From Coenobita brevimanus (Eukaryota > Arthropoda > Malacostraca > Decapoda > Coenobitidae): a stretch of 64,000 nt of DNA. The translations under genes were made by a program, and so were the position numbers. Below the pieces are notes generated by a model. The model saw nothing but the letters and a program-made list of their open reading frames with translations. It was not told where the DNA came from and did not search any database. This document shows, piece after piece, positions 42,238 through 51,765 of this stretch (positions are counted from its first letter, which is position 1; each line of letters opens with the position of its first letter). The stretch spans positions 8,761,392-8,825,391 of the forward strand of contig CM064748.1 of assembly GCA_032717465.1 (NCBI GenBank), read 5' to 3'.

Positions 42238-44290
42238 GTGGAAGGTGTGTGTAAGATATTTACAGAAGAAATATGTGCAGCATGTGATGTGGTGTGTGGA
42301 AGGAAGAGAAGACGGAGGGGGGTGCAAGGAACAGCGTGGTGGACTGAAGAGGTGAAACAGGCTGTGGCACAAAAGAGGAAAGTATACAATGAATGGATGA
42401 GAAATAGGGGCGTGGAAGAAGTTGAGAGGCGGAAGAGAGAGTTATATGTTGAAAGAAAGAGAGAGGTGAAAAGATTAGTAAAAGAGAGTAAGAAGAGAGT
42501 GGAGGAGGAATTTGGAAGGAATTTGAGTGTAAAGTGGAGGGACTGTAAGAAAATGTTCTGGAGAGAAGTGAAAAGAGTAAGACAGGGTGGAAGTGAAGTT
42601 AGCAGAGGAGTGAAAGATAAAAATGGTAGATTACTAGTGGAGAAGGGAGAAAAAGTGAGTAGATGGAGAGAACACTTTAAGGAATTGTTGAACGTAGAGG
42701 ATGGAAGTAATGCGAGTATAAGTGGCTGGGGAATGGCTGGGAGAAGGAGGGAGGTGAGATGACAGTAAGAAATCAGTAGGATAGAAGTTGTGGAAGCAAT
42801 GAAGAAAGTTAAATCGAGGAAAGCCCCATTAATTGATGGAGTGTGTGGTGAAATTCTGAAGCATGGGGGAGAGATAGTAGTAGAATGGATGTGGAAGATG
42901 TGCAGATTGGGCTGGGAGGAAGGTAGAGTCCCGGAGGATTGGAAGTCAGGTATAATTATTCCTTGTACAAAGGAAAAGGGGAAAAAGAAGTGTGTGGTAA
43001 TCATAGGGGCATTTGTCTTCTTAGTATAATAGGAAAAGTGTATGCTAGGATACTTATAGACAGAGTTAGAGAAAGAACAGAGAAATTAGTTGGAGAAGAA
43101 CAGGGAGGCTTTAGGAAGGGAAGAGGTTGTGTAGATCAGATATTCATTCTTAGATCTTTAGTGGAAAAGTTTCTAGAGAAGGGAAAGAAGTTGTATGCGG
43201 CTTTCATGGATTTGGAGAAAGCATATGACAGGGTGGATAGGTAAGGATTGTGGAAAGTGTTAAGAATATATGGAGTAGATGGGAAGTTGTTGAATGCTGT
43301 GAAGAGTATGTACGATGGTGCGAAGGCTGCAGTGCGTGTGGATGGTGAACTAAGTGAATTTTTCTCTTTGAAAGTTGGTTTGAAACAGGGATGTGTCATG
43401 TCTCCATGGTTGTTTAACCTGTACATGGATGGGGTAATAAAAGAGGTACAAGGTAGGGTAGTTGATGTTGGAGTGGCCCTGGTGAGAGAGGATTGTGTTT
43501 GGAAACTCCCTGTACTGTTGTTTGCAGATGATACTGTGTTGTTGAGTGAAGACGAAGGGGAGCTGCAAGGCTTGGTTGATGAGTTTGAGAGAGTGTGTAA
43601 GAAACGGAATCTAAAGGTGAATGTAGGGAAGAGTAAAGTGATGGTCTTTGAGAGAGGTGAAGTTAGTGAATGCACAGCGAGGTTGGATGGTGAGGAACTG
43701 GAAAATGTGAGTACGTTTAGGTACTTGGGTAGTGTGATGAGTAAGGATGGAGGTTTGGAGGGTGAAGTGCTTGAAAGGGTACAGCAGGGAAGAAAGGTTG
43801 CTGGTTCTTTGAAAGCAGTGATAAGAAACAGGTAAGTGAGCATGGAAGTGAAAAAGTTACTACATGACAGTATTGTGATACCAACTCTGACGTACGGAAG
43901 TGAAGCTTGGACATTGTTGGAAGGACACAAGTCAAGAGTGAGAGCATTGGAAATGAGTTATTTAAGAGGAGCCTGTGGAGTCACGTGTAGAGACAGGCTG
44001 ACGAATGAGGATATAAAGGAGCTTTGTGGTGTGGATGTGGATGTGATAGGAAGCGTTATGAGGAACACACTGAGGTGGTTTGGCCATGTGGAGAGGATGA
44101 AGGGTGAAAGACTGACGAAGAGAGTGTATATGAGTGAGGTGGAGGGGGGAAGAGGGAGGGGGAGGCCGAGGATGAGATGGAGGGATGGGGTGGAGAGGTA
44201 TATGAGAGAGGGGGGTGTGAGTTGGGAGTAGGGTAGTGAAATGGCGGGGGACAGGGCGACTTGGAGGCGATTTGTTTGTGGCCACCCCAA
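42238..44290 (+). pseudogene. LINE-G reverse transcriptase and C-terminus
   Basis: The linker is WWTEEVKQAVAQKRKVYNEW. RT: SRKAPLIDGVCGEILKHGGE, PEDWKSGII, NHRGICLLSIIGKVYARIL, EEQGGFRKGRGCVDQIFIL, AAFMDLEKAYDRVDR, VGLKQGCVMSPWLFNLYMDG, LLFADDTVLLSEDEGE (FADD at 43521-43532). The C-terminus has TYGSEAW, TLRWFGHVERM, RGRGRPRMRWRDGVERYMRE and VCGHP. Lesions: stop near 42762, frameshift near 42962, stop at about 43242, stop at about 43833 and stop at about 44229. All catalytic motifs are otherwise in place. Confidence 0.9.
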
Positions 44291-44326
44291 ACGGGATTGA
44301 GGCGTCTGGCAATAGATAGATAGATT

Positions 44327-45060
44327 TTAATATCTCTCAGTTGCACGGAAGAAACAGAGTGGGAAGTGGTTGCATTTAGCTAGTGGATTTCCACGTAGGT
44401 TCATTTGTTTACAACTCTTGTGTTGTACTTTTGTTGGTCGCTGGTAGAGTTGTTTAATCTAAGCCGACCCACATGACCCACGTCCCATACCAGCTGCTGC
44501 CTGCCTAAGCTGTTGTGTTAACTGTTGTTGTGTGGAGAAGCATTTATTTATTTATTTCCTTGCCCTTCATTTCATATAATAACTGAGTGTGCAGTTCCGC
44601 ACTAACTTTATTGTGTGGTGTGGGAGCTTAATGCGAACAAGAGTAAGATTTGGACAGTCAGATAAAATGTGTTAGGTGTTACATGATGTGGGTAGTGTCT
44701 TTGTTGGACAGTGATTGAAAAACTAAAAATGCTAATGATGAGGGGGCAGTGAAATTCAAGTTTTGACATTAAGTGCAGCGAGTGTGAAAAGGGCTTTGTG
44801 ACCGATGCTCGTTATTAACTGACCGACTCAGGGCCAGAAAATGTGGTTTGTTCGGTATGTGACGAGTCTACGTCTTGGTATAAGAAGTTAGGTAAGATAA
44901 TTGTCAGCTCATTTCTTGTGAACTATACTTTCATACAAATTATGCTGCTTGGCTGACTTGTTCAAAAATAGTTTCACAGTTTAGTGGCAAGCATAGGGCT
45001 AGATAAGAGGTTTTCAGGGCAAAATCTGAGTCTCAGAGACATTTACTTGACAACCTTAAT
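44327..45060 (+). repeat. Repeat A, unit copy 3
   Basis: TTAATATCTCTCAGTTGCAC to the zinc-finger-like remnant. This is the uninterrupted form of the sequence that is duplicated around LINE-J at 36707-37992. Confidence 0.88.
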
Positions 45061-45840
45061 AATGTGCAGAGGAAGACTATGATACTTAAGGTGGCAAATC
45101 AGATGAAGAGGGAATATTGGGATATCAGTGTGTGAAGAATGTTGAAGGAAAGGTAGTGGTGGGCAGTGAGGGTATTCAAGATGCGTGGAGAGAGCATTAC
45201 AACTGGTTGTTGAATGATGAGTTTGGGACAGGGAAGGTTTGGAGCCAGCAGATCCAGCGTTTGGCTGTTGGCCTTTGCTTGATGCTGCTACTGTGAGCAG
45301 GGCAATAGGAGGGATGCAGCTGGGGAAGGCAGCAACTGTGTCTTGGTTGACTGCTGAAATGGAGAAGGCCTCATGAGATATAGGAGTGAAGATAGTTACA
45401 GGTTTTATAAATATGATTATTTGTGAGTTTGTTTTCCCAGATAATTGGCTGAATAGTATAATTGTATATGTGGACAAGAGATGTGTGACAAGCCAAATGG
45501 TTTCCTGTACACCAGGAAACCATTTACTGTGCTGGGTGGTAATCATATAAGCAAATTATGGCACCTGGTGATTTAGTGGGTAATTAAGGCACTCCATTTG
45601 GATTGAGGCAGTGCAGGTTTATATCAGATGGGTGGTTGGGGTTTATTGCTCAAGTAATGCCACTCAGGGATGAGTGAGGCTGCTGACTCTCATCTTAAAT
45701 GTCAGGTCCAACTTGCCTACCCCCAGGCACATACGCTTCTTATGGGGCAACACAGGATTCAGTGTTGATGATGATGTACAAGGGGAATGGTGATGATCTG
45801 GAAAGAGGATATTATAGAGGCATAAAGATTTTGGAACAGA
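45061..45840 (+). pseudogene. LINE-Z RT fragment, unit copy 3
   Basis: Same decayed RT content as 18900-19680 and 38500-39268, with the same stops, so it was copied as already-dead sequence. It contains the perfect hairpin at 45495-45525. Confidence 0.65.
45495..45525. other. Perfect 13-bp stem hairpin, second copy
   Basis: AAATGGTTTCCTG, TACAC, CAGGAAACCATTT, identical to 38922-38952. Confidence 0.9.
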
Positions 45841-46035
45841 TGTGAAGAAATGCCTTTGTTTATGAGTGAGATAATTTTGATCAAAAAGTGATAATTTTAA
45901 CGTGCCGGGTACGATAATATGGGTTTGGGAATCTGGCAACACTGCTCAGCAGGAGACTGCTAGCTTCCCTCTTCCAACACAACATTACCACCGATAGATG
46001 AGTGTTATGCATGTTTCATATGTTTAATTAATGCC
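45841..46035 (+). repeat. Repeat B, unit copy 3
   Basis: Same as 19681-19871, abutting a minus-strand LINE-G tail. Confidence 0.9.
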
Positions 46036-48105
46036 TATCTATCTATCTATAGCCCGACGACCCAATCCCGCAAAGGGTGGCCGCAGACAAGATGCCTCCA
46101 AGTTGCTCTATCACCCACCATTTGACTACCCTCCCCCCAACTCACCCTCCCGTCCCTCATATACCTTTCAACTCCATCCCTCCACCTCATCCTCGGTCTA
46201 CCCCTCAATCTCCCTCCCTCCACCTCACCTACATACACCCTCTTAGTCAGTCTTTCATTCTCCATTCTCTTCACATGTCCAAACCACCTCAGTGTATTTC
46301 TCCTAATCTTCTCAACCACATCCACATCCACCCCAGAACGTTCCTTCACTTCTTCATTCGTCAACCTGTCCCTCCACGTTACTCCAGATACTCCTCAAGT
46401 AACTCATTTCCACTGCTGTTACTCTTGACTTGTTCCCCTTTTGCAAGGTCCACGCCTCGCTTCCATACGTCAGGGTAGGGATCACAATACTATCATGCAG
46501 TGACTTCTTAACTTCCATACTCACCTCCCTATTTCTCATCACTGCTTTCAGTGTACCAAAAACTTGCCTTCCCTGCTGTACCCTTTCACGCACTTCATTC
46601 CCCAAAGTTCCATCCTTACTCATCACACTACCCAAGTACTTAAATGCACTCACATTCTCCATATCTTCACCATCCAACCTCACTGCACACTCTGTGACTT
46701 CATTTCTTTCAAATCCCATAACTTTACTTTTGTTTACATTAACTTTCCGATTCCTCCTCCTACACACTGTACCAAATTCATTCACCAAATCTTGCAACTC
46801 CCATTCATCCTCAGTCAACATACTGTATCATCAGAAAACTGCAACACCTGAATCTTCCAAATCTCACCCTCATTCATTAGAGCCACTCCCACATCCACTG
46901 CCCTACATTGCACCTCCTTTACAACCCCATCCATGTATATATTAAACAGCCATGGAGACATCATACAACTCTGTTTCAGTCCCACTTTGAGATTAAAGAA
47001 CTCACTCAACTCACCATCCACTCGCACCGTATCCCTAGCTCCTTCGTTCATACTCTTCATAGCACTCAACAATTTATTCTCCACTCCATATATTCTTAAT
47101 ACCTTCCATATACTTTGCCTATCTATTCTGTCATAAGCTTTCTCCAAGTCCATGAAGGCAGCATACACTTTCTTTCCCTTCTCTAGATACTTCTCCACTA
47201 TACATATTAGAACAAATATCTGATCTACACACCCTTTTCTCTTCCTAAATCCCCCTTGTTCTTCTCCAACTAGCTCCTCTGTCATATGCCTAACTCTGTC
47301 AATGAGTGTTATATCATATATTTTACCAGTCACACTAAGAAGGCAAATACCCCTATGGTTACCACATACTTCTCTCTCTCCTTTTCCTTTGTATTAATTA
47401 ACAATTATACTTGATTTCCAGCCCTCTGGAACCCTTCCCTCTTCCCAAGCCAATCTACACAACTTCCATATCCACTCCACAGTAATCTCACCCCCATAGC
47501 TAAGCATTTCACCATACACTCCATCAATTCCCGGGGCCTTCCCCAACTTAATGTTCTTCATTGCTTCCACTACTTCTGCCCTACTGATCTCTTCCTCCCT
47601 CCTCTCATGTCTTCTTCTCCCAGCCATTCCCCAACCACTTATACTCGCACTTCTCTCATTATCTACATTCAACAAATCCTCAAAGTGCTCCTTCCATCTC
47701 CTCAATTTCTCTCTCTTCTCCACCAACAATCTATTATTCCTGTCTTTCACTCCCCTACTATTTCCCCTTTCACACTGCTTTACTTTCTTTACCTCCTTCC
47801 AAAACAATTTCTTACTCTCCCTTCATTTCACACTCAGATTCCTCCCAAACTGTTCATCCACTTTCTTCTTACTCTCCTTCACCAGTCTCTTAACCTCGCT
47901 TCCCCTGCTCACATATACCTCTCTCTTCTCTCTCTCATCTTCTCCCCTACCTCTACTCACTAACCATTCACTATATGCCTTCTTTTTTTGTTCCACAGCT
48001 CGTTTCACCTCATCATTCCACCATGCTGTCCTTTGCACACCCTTGCATCTCCTCCTCACTCCACAATCCTCACACGCTGCGCCTATCTCTTCTGTGAATA
48101 TTTTC
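46036..48105 (-). pseudogene. LINE-G, unit copy 3
   Basis: Minus strand: GATA tail at 46036-46050; C-terminus GRPRMRWRDGVERYMRDG (46047-46364); LTEDEWELQDLVNEFGTVCR with the FADD region degraded (46354-46821); a 172-codon RT frame at 46815-47333 (EEQGGFRKRKGCVDQIFVL, AAFMDLEKAYDRIDRQ, KVGLKQSCMMSPWLFNIYMDG); then GKAPGIDGVYGEMLSYGGEI (47394-47807) and linker VKRAVEQKKKAYSEW (47823-48224). The endonuclease is missing; the copy ends at 48105 against Repeat B. Confidence 0.88.
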
Positions 48106-48600
48106 ACGGCATTAATTAAAGATATAAAACATGCATAACACTCATCTATCAGTGGTAATGTTGTGTTGGAAGAGGGAATCCAACAGTCTCCTGCTGAGCA
48201 GTGTTGCCAAATTCCCAAACCCATATTATTGTACCCGGCATGTTAAAATTATGACTTTTTTATCAAAATTATCTCACTCATAAACAAAGGCATTTCATCA
48301 CATAAATCGGTAATTACTGTGGAATTAATGTATTTATATGTGGAGTGATTAATTAACATTACTGAATGTTTTTAACTGTTAAGTATCTTCCAGATTATAA
48401 TACTGGTTATCGTAAGTTACTAAATCCTACAGTTGTACTAGTGTTACAGTTGACTTGTTAATTTGGAATCCCTGATTTATTTTTCACATTATGAAATTAT
48501 GAGAGTTACCACATTATTGCATGCATGCTATCACATATCGCAAATTTTGCCAAATATCGCATATTGTGATAATTATCACATGTCTGGCAACGCTGCAGCT
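48106..48600 (-). repeat. Repeat B, long form, inverted
   Basis: Inverse of 24651-25110. It contains a perfect 16-bp palindrome TGTGATAATTATCACA at 48565-48580. Confidence 0.85.
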
Positions 48601-48777
48601 CATCGGATCCGCTAATTCTCTCCGAGGTTGAGAGAAAATGGCGGTGACTGCGTTTGCTGGGATGACTGAGTTAGAATCCTCCCACCTCGCCCCAGACTGA
48701 ATGTCGTATCATTGGTTTTTCGAGATTGTATAATGAAAATAGTCCCTAAGGAAGCAGTATCATCGGTTTCTGGTGTA

Positions 48778-49066
48778 TGTATCTATCTATCTATTGCCAG
48801 ACGCCTTAATACCGTTTGGGGTGGCCACAAACAAATCACCTCCACGTCATCTTGTCCCTCGCCATTTCACTGCCCTGCTCCCGACTCACACCCCCCTCTC
48901 TCATATACCTCTTCACTCCACCCCTCCATCTCATCCTCGGCCTCCCCCTCCCTGTTTCCCCCTCCACCTCACTCACATACACTCTCTTCGTCAGTCTTTC
49001 ACCCTCCATCCTCTCGACATGGCCAAACCACCTTAGTGTGTTCCTCATAACACTTCCTATCACATC
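48778..49066 (-). pseudogene. LINE-G 3' end fragment joined to piggyBac P3
   Basis: Minus strand: DVIGSVMRNTLRWFGHVERM through GRGRPRMRWRGGVKRYMREG, stop at 48836-48838, then VCGHP-type noncoding end and a TATC/GATA tail at 48778-48794. It is 5'-truncated and directly joined to P3 at 49066/49067. Confidence 0.88.
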
Positions 49067-50043
49067 TGCAGCAGATTGCCCTTCGTACCTGTTCGTCTCG
49101 GTACAAATCTGCTCCATGACTTCGTTATCCAGGAAGGCCAACAGGTAGTCCAGACATTCACCATCCTCTGGGACAGGGAAGTCAGCCTGTATCCCACACC
49201 CAGTGGCATCAAAGGGCAGATCCTCTGGCACAAAATCTGAGTCCTCAGACCACACGAAGGCATCCAGAGTGCCCTGCCTAGGCTGGGAGGGGGACGGGGC
49301 GGCAGGGGGTGAGGCACGCCGTGTGGCAGTGGGTGGGGCAGGCGGTGAGGCAGTGAGTGAGGCAGGCCGTGTGGCAGATGCTGTGCTAGGTCGTGTCTGT
49401 GTGGTGGTGGTGGTGGTGGGGAGATAAGGAGAAGGTTCAAGGTCACTCGCAGTGGCCTGAGTGGTGAGTTGCCTAGTGCGAGAAACCTTACCACTAACTC
49501 TAACACTAGGCGACACTTTCCTACTCCTACCAGCACAAACACGGGGCCTACGAAAACCTATACACAAACCAGACTGCTTACTTCCCTTCCGAGATGGTGA
49601 AGGAGACTCCGAAGACTCAGGAGAAAGCACAGCAGAAGATGACGACGAGAGAATGGGGCTGGGAGTGCGAGGCGGTATGGCGGCAGCGTGACCTGGTGTA
49701 GGGGACAATGGCCGGTCTGAGGAAGACAATGGCTGGGAACCGGGGTCACCACTTCGCTTCCTCTTGGCCCCCTTTCCATACACTATTCCCCTTTTCACTG
49801 GAGCCTTGCCTGTTGAGGTGCTGGGCACAGGAATTGTCACTTCAGGCACCTCAGACTCAGCACTCGATAGAGTGTCTGACTCGGCAAGGCTGGATAACAC
49901 TCCTACGTAACTACCATAATCCATTGACGCTTTCAACAATTCAAAGCCTATAGCCGAGTCACTAAGGCCCTTAGCAGTTCCTAATAAGGGTTTGGACAGG
50001 GTAGAGGTCACAAAGCCCTTTTTCGGAGGGCTGGAAGGCACAG
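48836..50043 (-). CDS. Chimeric ORF: piggyBac transposase N-terminus + LINE-G C-terminus
   Basis: One frame stays open for about 401 codons. The first about 325 residues are Ser/Pro/Thr-rich (SSSDRPLSPTPG, TRPASLTASPPAPPTATRR) and end in VWSEDSDFVPEDLPFDATGC, CLDYLLAFLDNEVMEQICTE and TNRY, the N-terminal region of piggyBac-type transposases. The catalytic DDD domain and C-terminal Cys-rich domain are absent. At 49067 the frame passes into LINE-G codons (DVIGSVMRNTLRWFGHV). It has no ATG at its start: the first in-frame codon after the upstream stop region is GTG at about 50041. The ATG at about 50062 is out of frame compared with the P1 leader, so a small deletion has broken the start. Expression is unproven. 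Confidence 0.7.
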
Positions 50044-50442
50044 ACTCGGAAGAGCTTGAGACATAATGTCACCTTCAAAGACTGCAGTAAACTGACGCTA
50101 AACAGGGGCAAACCGCGGGAAAAAATGCTAGTATGACAACTGGGGAAACAAGCGCTTCCAATTAGCATAAAGTGCTTGCGAGAGGAAGGCGCAGATTGAC
50201 ACGTCTGAGCTGTCCGCGCGCTTCCATATCGCACGACGAGGGGGGGCCGGGCAGCGGTGCGTGGGTGGGTAAAAAAAATGATACTTGGCAACAACCGAGG
50301 TCAGTGGTACAATGGTCAAGTGTGCTAAAAGTTGCTAAAGGGTGGCGGTACTGATAGACAATACCAGCTGGAGCCTGCTTGCCCGCGGTTATTCAAAATT
50401 TACTAGAATCGCAAACGCGACGATCCGCATTTAGGGGGTTAA
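49067..50442 (-). mobile_element. piggyBac-like element P3, 5' half
   Basis: The 5' end is at 50438: TTAA at 50439-50442, then, on the minus strand, CCCCCTAAATGCGGATCG. The next about 390 bp match the P1 5' end closely (GTTTGCGATTCTAGTAAATT; GCAAGCAGGCTCCAGCTGG; TTTAGCGTCAGTTTAC). It continues into transposase coding and is cut at 49067. The 3' half and TIR are missing. It landed at a TTAA inside LINE-K. Confidence 0.85.
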
Positions 50443-51765
50443 TAGTATGGGGTGTTGTGTTGCATCCTGGACAGGCATCAGTGACGGAGTCATCCAGCCT
50501 CTTCTGATAGCTTAAGAGGGTTGGATGGTGCACACATCTCAGCCTGGCCAGGTGGACCCTGTCCTCACAAGGAAGATAGGATTCAGAAGGGTGGATGTCA
50601 GGAGGCCGTGCATGTAGGTGTGTGTTGTCTTTAAGTGACTGAATGGAGCAGCGAGTGATCTGAGTGTGGATATGCTTCTTGAAGCTGGTCTGAGGTGGGC
50701 GAGGGGGAAGAGATGACAGTATTTGTGTATGGTATCGTGTGCTGGGTGTTGTTTTGATGTTTCTTGGTGTGGGTGGCTGTGCTGCCATGTACTGTAGTGG
50801 ATGTTGTGGGTTTGTGGAGGCTGCAGCAAGGAACTGGGTGCCTCTCAAGTCTAGGTGATCTTTGACTTTGAGGACTTTGGTTTCTTGATGTAGGTGGTTT
50901 GTGGGTGTAGTAGCTGTGCAGCCTGTGAATATTTTTAGGGCCTTGTTCTGTATGGTCTGTAGAGTGTTGTAGTGTGTTTTGGTGAGGTTAGAAGCCCAGG
51001 CAGGGCTTGCATAATTTATCACTGAACGTATGTATTGTTTGTATACTGTGGTGGTGGTTTCTTTGTTGTGTCCGAATGTTGTATGGGCAAGTGACCTCAA
51101 AGCATTGAGTCTTGGTCTTATTTTATTTTTAATGTTTATGATGTGTTGTTAAATGACACTGATGTATGTTACACAAAGGATTTTGGGTGTGTGTGTTTGT
51201 GGTAGGGGAGTGTTATTTATGGTGAGGTGTGGGATGTGACTGTGTTCTGCTGTCCAATTTGTGAGAAGAGTCACTGTAGATTTGGCTGGGGCTTTTTTGA
51301 GCCTGTTTGTGGTGAACCATTCGTGTAGTGTGTTGAGGTAAGGTTGAATGATGTGTGCAGCTGTGTTTGCGTTTTGGTGCGTACATGTATGTGTTATATC
51401 ATCTGAATAGGAAGCTATGTGTATCTGTGGTGTGTGGGGTGTGGGTACGTCATGCATGTATAGCTTAAAGAGTGTAGGGGACAAAACAGATCCTTAGGGG
51501 ACACCGTTTATGAAGTTTCTGATGTTAGAAGACTGACCGGCAAATGTTACGTGTGCACATCTGCCTGCTAAGCAGTTTGCCAGCCATCTTTTTGTGTTAT
51601 TGTGCATGTTTGTGTTGAGTATTTTGTTTGTGAGGTTGTGGCGGAGGATGGCATCAAAACCTTTGCTAATGTCTAGCGTGATTAGGATTGTTCTGTGTGG
51701 TGGCCTAGCTGAATTTATGCCATCAAAAACTCTCTGTCTAAGAGCAGTCATTCACACTGTAAACG
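50443..51765 (-). pseudogene. LINE-K: jockey-superfamily RT
   Basis: Minus strand: ITLDISKGFDAILRHNLTNK (51494-51751), FINGVP-stop-GSVLSPTLFKLYMHDV with a TAG or TAA in GVPQG, ASYSDDITHTCTH (YSDD about 51396-51410) and WFTTNRLKKAPAKST. A 235-codon frame (50393-51100) reads IRSVINYASPAWASNLTKT and ends DSVTDACPGCNTTPHTI, a Cys-containing C-terminus cut by P3. The 5' part and 3' end are lost. The clade within the jockey/CR1 superfamily is uncertain. Confidence 0.8.

Larger units (their letters stand above)
41160..44326 (+). mobile_element. Full-length LINE-G (RTE-like) retrotransposon
   Basis: It is bounded by comparison with the empty site at about 36603 (ATTCACC-AGCATG-TTAATAT). The leader CCCCCTGGGGG starts at 41160 and the GATA tail ends about 44326, giving 3167 bp. 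The six bases AGCATG are absent at the filled site and I see no target duplication. It encodes an APE endonuclease then RT and a basic C-terminus in one orientation. The reading frame is broken by at least two frameshifts and three stops. LINE order, single coding region and microsatellite tail all fit the RTE clade. Confidence 0.93.
40633..47217. repeat. Tandem duplication, unit 2
   Basis: The second copy of the 36092-40632 unit, in the same orientation and directly adjacent. Without the LINE-G insertion (41160-44326) it is about 3.42 kb. Beyond 47217 the LINE-G continues past the duplication breakpoint, so this copy holds the original right flank while unit 1 holds the original left (CR1) flank. 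Confidence 0.85.

Noticed and set aside
42078..43004. A 308-codon frame on the minus strand
   Set aside because: It is the antisense shadow of the LINE-G linker and RT (42238-43029). Its Ser/Leu/Phe/Thr-rich composition is what the opposite strand of a Lys/Glu/Arg-rich gene gives.
43136..43930. A 264-codon minus-strand frame
   Set aside because: Antisense of the LINE-G RT core containing FADD at 43521-43532.
48601..48777. An ATG-started stretch (MAVTAFAGMTELESSHLAPD) as a first exon
   Set aside because: Only 20 codons, no supporting motif, and surrounded by repeats.
49203..49691. Plus-strand frames opposite P3
   Set aside because: Shadows of the Ser/Pro-rich piggyBac N-terminal coding on the minus strand.
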